NCBI RefSeq assembly: GCF_042752395.1 | Contig: NZ_JBHYXZ010000031.1 | Coordinates: forward strand, 5,250 to 69,249 | Origin: Actinosynnema sp042752395 | GTDB taxonomy: Bacteria; Actinomycetota; Actinomycetes; Mycobacteriales; Pseudonocardiaceae | Direction of reading: 5' to 3' | Length of the DNA: 64,000 nt | Shown here: positions 52,461 to 60,756 of the stretch, piece after piece | How positions within the stretch are numbered: position 1 is the stretch's first letter | How the letters are laid out: each line of letters begins with the position of its first letter | The notes under the pieces: generated by a model | Told to the model about the DNA's origin: nothing | What the model saw: only the letters and a program-made list of their open reading frames with translations | Database searches by the model: none | Program-made: the position numbers and the translations under genes

Positions 52461-52718
52461 TCCACCCCCCCGCCACCGGCGGCCGGCCCTGCCGGGGCCG
52501 CGGTTCGCCGCGTGCGGGCCACCTCCGCCCTGCCGCCCGTGACCAGCGGGAACGCGGTTGGGGCACCCCGGTTTGACCACCCCGTCCACCGCCACGTAAC
52601 CTGATACGCGGCCCGCCGTCCGGTGGGCCCTGTCGCGTGAAGCCCAGCGTGCTCGTTATCAGTGCAGCCGAGGCGCGCGCGATCCCGTCCCGTCGAGTAG
52701 CAGGAGACTTCCGTCCCG

Positions 52719-53033
52719 ATGTACGCGATCGTCAAGACCGGCGGCAAGCAGTACAAGGTGGCTGTCGGCGACGTCATCGAGGTCGAGAAGCTCGAAGGCG
52801 AGCCGGACACCGAGATCACCTTCGCGGCGCCGCTCCTCGTTGTGGACGGCTCCGACGTCACTTCCGACGCCGACGCCCTGGCGAAGATCTCGGTGACCGG
52901 CAAGGTCGTCGAGCAGACCAAGGGTCCCAAGATCCGCATCCACAAGTTCAAGAACAAGACCGGCTACCACAAGCGCCAGGGTCACCGCCAGAAGCTGACC
53001 CGCGTCGAGGTCACCGGCATCACCGGTAAGTGA
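52719..53033 (+). CDS. rplU: 50S ribosomal protein L21
   Basis: A 104-residue bL21 (MYAIVKTGGKQYKVAVGD at the start; KFKNKTGYHKRQGHRQ near the end). It binds 23S rRNA close to L20. AGGAGA lies about 12 bases before ATG 52719. It is followed by rpmA after 14 bases, the usual L21-L27-Obg order. The promoter should lie in 52460-52718, close to the assembly gap. Confidence 0.97.
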   Translation: MYAIVKTGGKQYKVAVGDVIEVEKLEGEPDTEITFAAPLLVVDGSDVTSDADALAKISVTGKVVEQTKGPKIRIHKFKNKTGYHKRQGHRQKLTRVEVTGITGK

Positions 53034-53047
53034 GGATCTGACTAGCC

Positions 53048-53311
53048 ATGGCACACAAGAAGGGCGCATCCAGCTCCCGCAACGGCCGTGACTCGAACCC
53101 CCAGTACCTCGGGGTCAAGCGGTTCGGCGGTCAGGTCGTCAAGGCCGGCGAGATCCTGATCCGCCAGCGCGGCACCAAGTTCCACCCCGGCGTCAACGTC
53201 GGCCGCGGCAAGGACGACACGCTGTTCGCGTTGGCTCCCGGTGCGGTCGAGTTCGGTACCAAGCGCGGTCGCAAGACCGTGAACATCGTCCCGGTCGAGG
53301 CTGCTGCCTAA
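53048..53311 (+). CDS. rpmA: 50S ribosomal protein L27
   Basis: An 87-residue bL27. The N-terminus AHKKGASSSRNGRDSNPQYLG reaches the peptidyl-transferase centre, written here only in part: AHKKGASSSRNG. It is in one operon with rplU. A hairpin at 53341-53385 separates it from obg. Confidence 0.97.
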   Translation: MAHKKGASSSRNGRDSNPQYLGVKRFGGQVVKAGEILIRQRGTKFHPGVNVGRGKDDTLFALAPGAVEFGTKRGRKTVNIVPVEAAA

Positions 53312-53340
53312 GCGCCTCGGGCGAAGACGGAACGACCTCG

Positions 53341-53385
53341 CGACGAGGGGCGGGACCGGTGCATTCCGGCTCCCGCCCCTCGTTG
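53341..53385 (+). terminator. Terminator or attenuator between rpmA and obg
   Basis: CGACGAGGGGCGGGA (53341-53355) pairs with TCCCGCCCCTCGTTG (53371-53385) over 15 positions with one G-T wobble, followed by CTTCT. It may lower obg expression relative to the ribosomal genes. Confidence 0.6.
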
Positions 53386-53407
53386 CTTCTGCCAGAGAGG
53401 AATCCCC

Positions 53408-54865
53408 GTGTCCCGCTTTGTCGACCGGGTCGTCATCCACGTCGCCGCAGGTGACGGGGGCAACGGGGTCGCGTCCGTGCACCGCGAGAAGTTCAAGCCG
53501 CTGGGCGGCCCCGACGGCGGCAACGGCGGCAAGGGCGGCGACGTGGTCCTGGTCGTCGACTCGCAGGTCCACACGCTGCTCGACTTCCACTTCCGCCCCC
53601 ACGCCAGCGCCGGCAACGGCAAGGGCGGGCAGGGCGGCAACCGCGACGGCGCGAACGGCGCGGACCTCGAACTGCGCGTGCCCGACGGCACGGTCGTGAT
53701 GACGCCCGACGGCGAGGTCGTCGCGGACCTCGTCGGCGAGGGCACCCGGCTGATCGCGGCCCAGGGCGGTCGCGGCGGCCTCGGCAACGCCTCGCTGGCC
53801 TCCAAGGCCCGCAAGGCCCCCGGTTTCGCCCTGCTGGGCGAGCCGGGCGAGCAGCACGACCTGGTGCTGGAGCTGAAGTCCGTCGCCGACGTCGGCCTGC
53901 TGGGCTTCCCGTCGGCGGGCAAGTCGTCGCTCATCTCGGTGCTGTCCGCGGCCAAACCGAAGATCGCCGACTACCCGTTCACCACCCTGGTGCCGAACCT
54001 GGGCGTGATCACCGGCGGCGAGACGATCTTCACCATGGCCGACGTGCCCGGCCTGATCCCCGGCGCGTCCGAGGGCAAGGGCCTCGGCCTGGACTTCCTG
54101 CGGCACATCGAGCGCTGCGCGGTGCTGGTGCACGTCGTGGACTGCGCCACCTACGAGCCCGGCCGCGACCCGCTGTCGGACATCGACGCGCTGGAGGAGG
54201 AGCTGGCCAAGTACACCCCCTCCCTGGCCGACGACCTGGCCGAGCGGCCGCGCGTCGTGGTGCTGAACAAGATCGACGTGCCCGAGGCCCGCGAGCTGGC
54301 GGAGCTGGTGCGCCCGGACATCGAGGCCCGCGGCCTGCCAGTGTTCGAGGTGTCCACGGCCAGCCGCGAGGGCCTGCGCGAGCTGACGTTCGCGTTGGCG
54401 CGCGTGGTGGAGGAGTACCGGGCGTCGCGGCCGAAGCAGGAGTCCACGCGGATCGTGCTGCGGCCCAAGGCCGTGGACGACCAGGGCTTCACCGTGGTGG
54501 AGGACCCGCAGACCGAGGGCGGCTTCATCGTGCGCGGCGAGCGGCCCGAGCGGTGGATCCGGCAGACCGACTTCAGCAACGACGAGGCCGTCGGCTACCT
54601 GGCCGACCGGCTCGCCCGCCTCGGCGTCGAGGACGTGCTGGTCAAGATGGGGGCCGTGCCGGGCTGCCAGGTCACCATCGGCGACCTGGTGTTCGACTGG
54701 GAGCCGACCACGCCCGCGGGCATTGCCATGACCATGTCCGGTCGCGGCACGGACGTGCGGCTGGAGGCGAGCAACCGGGTGGGCGCGGCCGAGCGGTTGG
54801 CGGCGAAGAAGGCACGCCGCCTCCCCGGCGGGTACGACGAGTTCGAAGAGGACGACGACGAGTGA
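53408..54865 (+). CDS. obg: GTPase Obg/CgtA
   Basis: A 485-residue Obg GTPase. A glycine-rich Obg fold (1-158; DGGNGGKGGDV) is followed by the G domain with G1 GFPSAGKSS, G3 DVPGLIPGAS and G4 NKID, and the OCT domain (about 345-430). The C-terminal tail is acidic (EFEEDDDE). It acts in 50S assembly and stringent/developmental control. It starts at GTG 53408, 10 bases after AGAGGAA. Its stop overlaps proB by 4 bases. Confidence 0.97.
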   Translation: MSRFVDRVVIHVAAGDGGNGVASVHREKFKPLGGPDGGNGGKGGDVVLVVDSQVHTLLDFHFRPHASAGNGKGGQGGNRDGANGADLELRVPDGTVVMTPDGEVVADLVGEGTRLIAAQGGRGGLGNASLASKARKAPGFALLGEPGEQHDLVLELKSVADVGLLGFPSAGKSSLISVLSAAKPKIADYPFTTLVPNLGVITGGETIFTMADVPGLIPGASEGKGLGLDFLRHIERCAVLVHVVDCATYEPGRDPLSDIDALEEELAKYTPSLADDLAERPRVVVLNKIDVPEARELAELVRPDIEARGLPVFEVSTASREGLRELTFALARVVEEYRASRPKQESTRIVLRPKAVDDQGFTVVEDPQTEGGFIVRGERPERWIRQTDFSNDEAVGYLADRLARLGVEDVLVKMGAVPGCQVTIGDLVFDWEPTTPAGIAMTMSGRGTDVRLEASNRVGAAERLAAKKARRLPGGYDEFEEDDDE

Positions 54866-55992
54866 TCGGTTCGGTGGCGGCGTCGCAGGCCCGGCAGGCG
54901 GTGTCCGCGGCGTCGCGGGTCGTGGTGAAGGTCGGGTCGTCGTCGTTGACCACCGCTGCCGGCGGGCTGGACCGGTCGCGGCTGGACGCGCTGGTGGACG
55001 CGGTCGCGGCGCGGTGCGCGGCGGGCAGCCAGGTGGTGCTGGTGTCGTCGGGCGCGATCGCGGCCGGCCTCGCGCCGTTGGGCGTGTCGCGGCGGCCGCG
55101 TGACCTGGCCACGCAGCAGGCGGCGGCGAGCGTCGGGCAGTTGGCGTTGGCCCACGCGTACGCGAACTCGTTCGGGCGGTTCTCGCTGACCGTCGGTCAG
55201 GTGCTGCTCACCGCGGACGACGTGGTGCGGCGCGCGCACTACCGCAACGCGCAGCGCACGTTCTCCCGGCTGCTCGCGCTCGGCGCGGTGCCCGTGGTGA
55301 ACGAGAACGACACGGTCGCCACCGAGGAGATCCGGTTCGGCGACAACGACCGGCTGGCCGCGCTGGTGGCGCACCTGGTCGGCGCGGACGCCCTGTTCCT
55401 GCTCTCCGACGTGGACGCGCTCTACGACGGCGACCCCCGGCAGCCGGGCGCGCGGCGCATCACCGAGGTGGCCGGCGCGTCCGACGTGGACGGCGTGAAG
55501 GCGGGATCGGTGGGCGCGTCGGGGCTGGGCACCGGCGGCATGGCGTCGAAGCTGGCCGCCGCCCGGTTGGCGGCGTCGGCGGGCATCCCCGTGCTGCTGG
55601 CGGGCGCGGCGGACGCGGCGCGGGCGTTGAGCACGGCGGACGTCGGCACGGCGTTCGCGGTGACCGGCCCGCGGCTGTCCGCGCGCCGGTTCTGGCTCGG
55701 GCACGCCGCCGACGCGACCGGCAGGCTGGTGCTGGACGACGGCGCGGTGGCCGCGGTCGTGGGCCGCCGCCGTTCGCTGCTGGCGGCGGGCATCACCGGC
55801 GTGGAGGGCGCGTTCGAGGCCGGTGACGTGGTCGAACTGGTCGACCAGTCCGGGCACGTGGTGGCGCGCGGCGTGGTCGGCTTCGACTCCGCCGAGCTGC
55901 CGTCCCTGATCGGGCGCAAGAGCGGCGACCTCCCGGCTGAGCAACGCCGGGAAGTCGTGCACGCCGACGACCTCGTGCCCTTGCGGCCCTAG
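54862..55992 (+). CDS. proB: Glutamate 5-kinase
   Basis: A 376-residue enzyme for the first step of proline synthesis, phosphorylating glutamate. The amino-acid-kinase domain has VVKVGSSSLT, VLVSSGAIAAG, NENDTVA, FGDNDRLAA and GTGGMASK. A C-terminal PUA domain (about 285-375) follows. It starts at GTG 54862, overlapping the obg stop, so expression is coupled. proA lies 4.8 kb downstream and not next to it, because the MFS, GNAT and recQ genes lie between. Confidence 0.96.
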   Translation: MIGSVAASQARQAVSAASRVVVKVGSSSLTTAAGGLDRSRLDALVDAVAARCAAGSQVVLVSSGAIAAGLAPLGVSRRPRDLATQQAAASVGQLALAHAYANSFGRFSLTVGQVLLTADDVVRRAHYRNAQRTFSRLLALGAVPVVNENDTVATEEIRFGDNDRLAALVAHLVGADALFLLSDVDALYDGDPRQPGARRITEVAGASDVDGVKAGSVGASGLGTGGMASKLAAARLAASAGIPVLLAGAADAARALSTADVGTAFAVTGPRLSARRFWLGHAADATGRLVLDDGAVAAVVGRRRSLLAAGITGVEGAFEAGDVVELVDQSGHVVARGVVGFDSAELPSLIGRKSGDLPAEQRREVVHADDLVPLRP

Positions 55993-56313
55993 CCTCACCG
56001 CCGTCCCCCGCTGCCCGGACTCGCCGGCGCGCCCATCGACCCGCCCGCCGGTCCGCAAACGGTTGCCTACCGCTCGCACCGCCGGCTGGCTCGTCCGCAG
56101 ACCCGCAGACCCGCAGACCCGCAGACCCGCAGACCCGGTTGGCCAGCGGACCCGCCGACCCGCCAGCCCGCCAGCCCGCCCGAGGGCCGGCCAACCCGGT
56201 GGCCCGCGGACTCGGTTGGGCCCGCCAACCGGGTGGCCCGTCGACCCGACGGCCGGCCAATCCGACGGCCGGCCAACCCGACGACCCGTTGGTCCCCGGA
56301 TCGGCCGTGACGG
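55993..56313. repeat. Simple-repeat intergenic region between proB and the MFS gene
   Basis: A 321-base gap between convergent genes. An 8-base unit (ACCCGCAG) is repeated four times perfectly plus partial units at about 56095-56136. Degenerate CCGCCAGCC units follow, and then GACGGCCGGCCAA occurs twice (near 56257-56280). No gene is evident. The palindromic GGCCGGCC cores could form hairpins that act as the shared terminator. The repeats look like slippage products. Confidence 0.6.
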
Positions 56314-57591
56314 CTACCGCAGCTCGCTGCCCTTCGTCTCGGGCATCGTGAGGATCACCAGGAACGCGACCGCGGCCCCGGCCGCGACGTAGAAGAAGAA
56401 CGTGGTGCCCGGCAACGCCTGGATGACCAGCGGCGCGGTGCCGCCGAACAGCGCGACGGTCAGGTTGTACCAGGACCCGATGCCCAGGGCGCGCAGCTCG
56501 GTCGGGAACAGCTCGCTCATCACGGCGGGCGCGATCGACGTCATCGCCGTGTAGAGGCCCAGGCCGACGCAGAACACCACGAGCAGGTTGCCCACGCCCG
56601 GCCCGATCAGCGTGGACAGCGGCACCACCAGGATTGCGGTCGCGGCCGACCAGACGAGCAGTTGCGGCTTGCGGCCGACCCGGTCCGACAACGCGCCCAT
56701 CGGGTATTGCAGGACGATGAACAACGCCGTCGCGATCGACAGGGCGAGGAACACGTCCCCGGCGTCCGCGCCGCGCTTGGACACCGCGAACGGCGTCAGC
56801 GCGCTGAAGAACGTGTAGTAGCACAGCGTCGACAGCATGGTGAACCCGATGAGCCGCCCCACCGCCCTGGGGTGCTCGCGCAGCGTCGTCAGCAGCGGCC
56901 TCCTCAGCCGCTGCGCCTTGGCCTTGTTGTGCTCGAACTGCTCGGTCTCCTCCATGCTGCGCCGCAGCCACAGGCCGACCAGGCCCAGCACGCCGCCGAT
57001 CAGGAACGGGATGCGCCAGCCGTAGGACTCCAGTTGGGCCTTGTCCAACGCGCGGGCCAGCCAGAACCCGAGCAGCGACGCCACCAGCACCGCGGTGCCC
57101 GTGGAGATGTAGAAGAACGCCGAGTACCGCCCGCGCCGGTGCGGCGGCGCGATCTCCGCCAGGTACGCCGACGCGTTGGACACCTCACCGCCCAGCGACA
57201 GGCCCTGCGCGACCCGGGCGAGCAGCAACAGGACCGGAGCCAGCCACCCGACCTGCGCGTACGTCGGCAGCAGCCCGATCGCGACCGACCCGCCGGCCAT
57301 CAGGACGATGGTCAGCAACATCGCCGTCCGCCGCCCCCGCAGGTCGGCGAACCGCCCGAGCAGGTACCCGCCGAGCGGCCGGAAGAAGAACGCGATCGCG
57401 TACGCCGCGAGCGTGTTGATCAACGCGAGCCGCGGGTTGTCCTTGGGGAACACCTGGGTGGCGAAGTAGATGGAGAAGGTCGCGTAGATGGTCCAGTCGT
57501 ACCACTCGATGGCGTTGCCGATGCTCGCCGCGACGAGCTTGCGCAACGGCAGGCGGTGCTGGGTCTCGGTGCCGGTCTCCAGGGCGGCCAT
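56314..57591 (-). CDS. MFS transporter, metabolite:H+ symporter family
   Basis: A 425-residue 12-helix major-facilitator protein of the MHS (ProP/KgtP/ShiA-like) type. GNAIEWYDWTIYATF is the helix-1 signature, GRFADLRGRRTAM the loop 2-3 motif, RVAQGLSLGGEVSNASAY the helix-4 region, and GALSDRVGRKP the repeated motif in the second half. The group imports osmolytes, dicarboxylates or aromatic acids. The long charged loop (about 195-235) fits. The position next to proB might suggest proline/betaine, but this is weak. Confidence 0.88.
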   Translation of the reverse strand: MAALETGTETQHRLPLRKLVAASIGNAIEWYDWTIYATFSIYFATQVFPKDNPRLALINTLAAYAIAFFFRPLGGYLLGRFADLRGRRTAMLLTIVLMAGGSVAIGLLPTYAQVGWLAPVLLLLARVAQGLSLGGEVSNASAYLAEIAPPHRRGRYSAFFYISTGTAVLVASLLGFWLARALDKAQLESYGWRIPFLIGGVLGLVGLWLRRSMEETEQFEHNKAKAQRLRRPLLTTLREHPRAVGRLIGFTMLSTLCYYTFFSALTPFAVSKRGADAGDVFLALSIATALFIVLQYPMGALSDRVGRKPQLLVWSAATAILVVPLSTLIGPGVGNLLVVFCVGLGLYTAMTSIAPAVMSELFPTELRALGIGSWYNLTVALFGGTAPLVIQALPGTTFFFYVAAGAAVAFLVILTMPETKGSELR

Positions 57592-57975
57592 GGTGGGGAC
57601 ACAACCACAAACCGCCCAAAGCCGGTAGATCCTTCACCGAACCGGCCTCCCGCCCCGATCGGGGGCACGCAGTCGACCTCCGGCGAGGCCGAACGCCCGT
57701 CGACCACCGCCGAATCACCCCGAACCCTCCGTCTGCCGAACGGTTCGCCGCCGGAGCGGTTCGATGCCGAGTCCGCCACCCCCGTCAACGCTCCGGACGT
57801 GGTGGCCCACCGGCACCCGCACCGCGACCCCACCACTCTCGGTGCGGCACCACACGGCCGCTCGGCGTCAAGGCCGCTTGACGTGCCGAGGCTGCCGGGC
57901 GGTTCGGCACCGGGCGGTTCGGCATACCGAGAGCTTCGGTCGGTGCGGGCAGGTGACTTCGGGAGCCGTTGTCGG
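57592..57975. other. Intergenic region with GCGGTTCGG-type repeats
   Basis: A 384-base gap upstream of the MFS gene. It holds several related GNTTCGNC elements: CGAACGGTTCG at about 57738 and GGAGCGGTTCG at about 57752. A perfect tandem duplication of CCGGGCGGTTCGGCA occurs at 57895-57909 and 57910-57924. No coding frame is convincing. The sites may be operators for the MFS gene or terminator remnants. Confidence 0.45.
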
Positions 57976-58512
57976 TCAGGCCCCGCCCGAGCGCCAGTCC
58001 GCGGCCAGCAGGCCGAACAGCAGGTCGTCGGTCCACTCTCCCTTCATCCACGTGCTCCGCACCCGGCGCCCCTCCTGCCGGAACCCGAGCCTGGTCAACA
58101 ACCGCGCGGAGCGCACGTTGCGCGCGTCGCACTCCGCGGCCACCCGGTGCAGCCCGCGCACCTCGAACAGGTACGCCAGCACCCGCCGCACGGCCTCCGT
58201 CGCGTAGCCGCGCCCCTGGTGCGCGGTCGCCAGCGTGTACCCGAGGTCGGCCTGCATCCGGTTCTCGTGCAGCCCCACCCCGACGTCACCCACGAGCACC
58301 CCGTCCGCCTCGACCGCGAACTGGTACCAGCCCGGCGCGGTCGGGTCCGCCGCGCCCACCTCGCGCACGAACTCCTCGGCCTGCGCGAGCGAGAACGGAG
58401 CGTCCCACCCCTGGTACCTGGCCACGTCCGGGTCGGACCGGTACGCGGCGAACGCGGGCGCGTCGGCCGGCGTGAAAGGCCGCAGCACCAACCGTTCCGT
58501 CGTCAGTCTCAC
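57976..58512 (-). CDS. RimJ/RimL-type GNAT acetyltransferase
   Basis: A 178-residue Acetyltransf_3 protein (TTERLVLRPFTPADAPAFAAY at the N-terminus). The CoA motif is HQGRGYATEAVRRVLAYLF, and the closing pattern is RNVRSARLLTRLGFRQEGR. Relatives acetylate the N-terminus of ribosomal proteins or small molecules; substrate unknown. It lies 24 bases downstream of recQ on the same strand, so it is probably read from the recQ transcript. Confidence 0.88.
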   Translation of the reverse strand: MRLTTERLVLRPFTPADAPAFAAYRSDPDVARYQGWDAPFSLAQAEEFVREVGAADPTAPGWYQFAVEADGVLVGDVGVGLHENRMQADLGYTLATAHQGRGYATEAVRRVLAYLFEVRGLHRVAAECDARNVRSARLLTRLGFRQEGRRVRSTWMKGEWTDDLLFGLLAADWRSGGA

Positions 58513-58536
58513 CGTGTCATCCTCGCCCCTTCCCCC

Positions 58537-60615
58537 TCACGCCGTCACCGCCAACGCGAACGGCAGCACCGCCGCCGCGCCCGCCCGCCGCAGCAGCCGC
58601 GCGGCGACCGTCATCGTCCAGCCGGTGTCGACCTGGTCGTCCACCAGCAGCACGGGACCGTCCACACCGGACAGATCCGGCACGTCGGTCGCCCGCACCA
58701 GGCCCGCCAACCGCTGCGCGCTGTTGGCCCGGCGCGCCGCCTCGCCCAGCCACACCTGCCCGAGCAGCGGCAGCCGGCCCACCTCGGCGATCCGCCGCCC
58801 GAAGCTGCCCACCAGCTCGGGCCTGGTCCGCGACCCAACCGTCACCACGCCCACCGGCCGCTCCGCCCAACCCCACGCGGACAGCACCTTCACGCACGCG
58901 GCGAACACCTCGTCGGGGATCGCCCGGTCGCCCTCCGCGAACAGCGACCGCAACCGGTTGCCCCAGCCGATGTCGGTCAGCCGCCCCAACGCCCGCCCCG
59001 TCGCCGCCAGCTCGCCCGGCGGGATCTTCCCGGACAGCGCCACACCCGCCGCCGCCATCCCGGTCGGCCACATCTTGCGCGGCTCCACCTCCACGCCCGG
59101 CCGCAGCAGCCGCTCCCGCGCCGCCGACGCCGCCGCGTCCGACACCTCCGCCGACGGCCGCTCCCCGGTGCAGTTGTCGCACCGGCCGCACGGCGCGGCG
59201 TGCGGGTCGTCCAACTGCCGCAGCAGGAACTCCATCCGGCAGCCGTCGGTGGCCAGGTAGTCCAGCACGGCCTGCCGCTCCACCCGCCGCGCCGCCTCGA
59301 TCCGCTCGTACCGCTCGACGTCGTAGGACCACGGCTGCCCCGTCGACACCCAGCCGCCGCGCACCCGCCGCACGGCCCCGTCCACGTCGAGCACCTTCAA
59401 CACCACTTCCAGCCGGGTGCGCGACAGCTCCACCACCGGCTCCAGCGCCGCCGTCGACATCGGCCGGTCCGCCGGCAACGCGTCGAGCACCTGCCGCACC
59501 ACCCGTTCCGGCGGGAACGCCAGCGACGCGAAGTACGCCCAGATGTCCTTGTCCTCCGGGCCGGGCAGCAACAGCACCTCGGCGCGCTCCACCCCGCGCC
59601 CCGCGCGGCCGATCTGCTGGTAGTAGGCGATGGGGGAGGGCGGCGCGCCGAGGTGCACCACGAACCCCAGGTCCGGCTTGTCGAACCCCATGCCCAGCGC
59701 CGAGGTGGCCACCAGCGCCTTGACCCGGTTGGCCAGCAGGTCCTCCTCGGCCCGCTGCCGCTCCGCCGGGTCGGTGCGCCCCGAGTACGCCGCCACCCGG
59801 TAGCCGCGGTCCCGCAGGAACGCCGCCACGTCGTCGGCCGAGGCCACCGTGAGCGTGTAGACGATCCCGGAGCCGGGCAGCCGCTCCAGCCGCTCGGCCA
59901 GCCACCCCAGCCTGGCCTCGGCGGTCGGCAGCCGCACCGCCGACAGCCGCAGGCTCTCCCGGTCCAGCGGCCCGCGCAGCACCAGGGTGTCCGAGCCCGC
60001 GCCCAGGCCCAGCTGGTCGGCCACGTCCCGCACCACCCGGTTGTTCGCGGTGGCCGTGGTGGCGAGCACCGGCACGCCCGCCGGCAGCTCGGTCAGCAAC
60101 GTCCGCAGCCGCCGGTAGTCCGGCCGGAAGTCGTGGCCCCAGTCGGAGATGCAGTGCGCCTCGTCCACCACCAGCAGCCCCGCCGCCGCGGTGAGCGACG
60201 GCAGCACCGAGTCCCGGAAGTCCGGGTTGTTCAGCCGCTCCGGCGACACCAGCAGCACGTCCACCTCGCCGGCCGCCACCCGGTCCTGCACGTCCTGCCA
60301 CTCGTCGGTGTTGGCCGAGTTGATGGTCGCCGCGTGCACGCCCGCCCGCGCGGCCGCGTCGACCTGGTTGCGCATCAACGCCAGCAACGGCGACACGATC
60401 ACCGTCGGCCCCTCGCCCAGGGACCGCAGCAACGCCGTGGCGATGAAGTACACGGCGGACTTGCCCCACCCCGTGCGCTGCACCACCAGCGCCCGCCGCC
60501 GCTCGGACACCAGGGCGTGGATCGCCGTCCACTGGTCGTCGCGCAGGACCGCCCGAGGGCCCGCCAAAGCCCTCAGCCGTTCCTCGGCCAGTTCGCGGAG
60601 TGCGCTGTCGTCCAT
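58537..60615 (-). CDS. RecQ-family DNA helicase fused to a phosphoribosyltransferase-like domain
   Basis: A 692-residue protein. Helicase motif I is atypical (QRTGWGKSAVY), motif II DEAHCISDWGHDFRP is RecQ-specific, motif VI is QQIGRAGRG, and the RecQ zinc module has CRMEFLLRQLDD and CGRCDNC. Residues about 540-692 replace the usual HRDC with a domain ending VLLVDDQVDTGWTMT, the PRPP-binding loop of type I phosphoribosyltransferases (ComF-like). A helicase role in DNA repair is likely; the PRTase role is unknown. It starts at ATG 60615. The promoter region (141 bases) is shared with divergent proA. Confidence 0.88.
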   Translation of the reverse strand: MDDSALRELAEERLRALAGPRAVLRDDQWTAIHALVSERRRALVVQRTGWGKSAVYFIATALLRSLGEGPTVIVSPLLALMRNQVDAAARAGVHAATINSANTDEWQDVQDRVAAGEVDVLLVSPERLNNPDFRDSVLPSLTAAAGLLVVDEAHCISDWGHDFRPDYRRLRTLLTELPAGVPVLATTATANNRVVRDVADQLGLGAGSDTLVLRGPLDRESLRLSAVRLPTAEARLGWLAERLERLPGSGIVYTLTVASADDVAAFLRDRGYRVAAYSGRTDPAERQRAEEDLLANRVKALVATSALGMGFDKPDLGFVVHLGAPPSPIAYYQQIGRAGRGVERAEVLLLPGPEDKDIWAYFASLAFPPERVVRQVLDALPADRPMSTAALEPVVELSRTRLEVVLKVLDVDGAVRRVRGGWVSTGQPWSYDVERYERIEAARRVERQAVLDYLATDGCRMEFLLRQLDDPHAAPCGRCDNCTGERPSAEVSDAAASAARERLLRPGVEVEPRKMWPTGMAAAGVALSGKIPPGELAATGRALGRLTDIGWGNRLRSLFAEGDRAIPDEVFAACVKVLSAWGWAERPVGVVTVGSRTRPELVGSFGRRIAEVGRLPLLGQVWLGEAARRANSAQRLAGLVRATDVPDLSGVDGPVLLVDDQVDTGWTMTVAARLLRRAGAAAVLPFALAVTA

Positions 60616-60743
60616 GCGGCACACCATGGCAGAAGGCACCGACAGAACGGACACCTGTGCGAGCTGCCTTCGTCGGGCTTCACCCGAAGTGGTGACGAGT
60701 CCGTTCTGCGGGAACCTCGGCGACAGCCACCACCGGGTGACCG

Positions 60744-60749
60744 TAGGCT
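60744..60749 (+). promoter_or_regulatory. Leaderless proA -10 element
   Basis: TAGGCT ends 7 bases before GTG 60757. As with valS and the radical SAM gene there is no ribosome-binding site, pointing to a leaderless message. Confidence 0.5.
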
Positions 60750-60756
60750 GGACGAC

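Noticed and set aside
56662..60756. The long N-terminal extension of the proA frame (over 1300 residues)
   Set aside because: The extension is antisense to the MFS, GNAT and recQ genes and lacks any domain. proA begins at GTG 60757.
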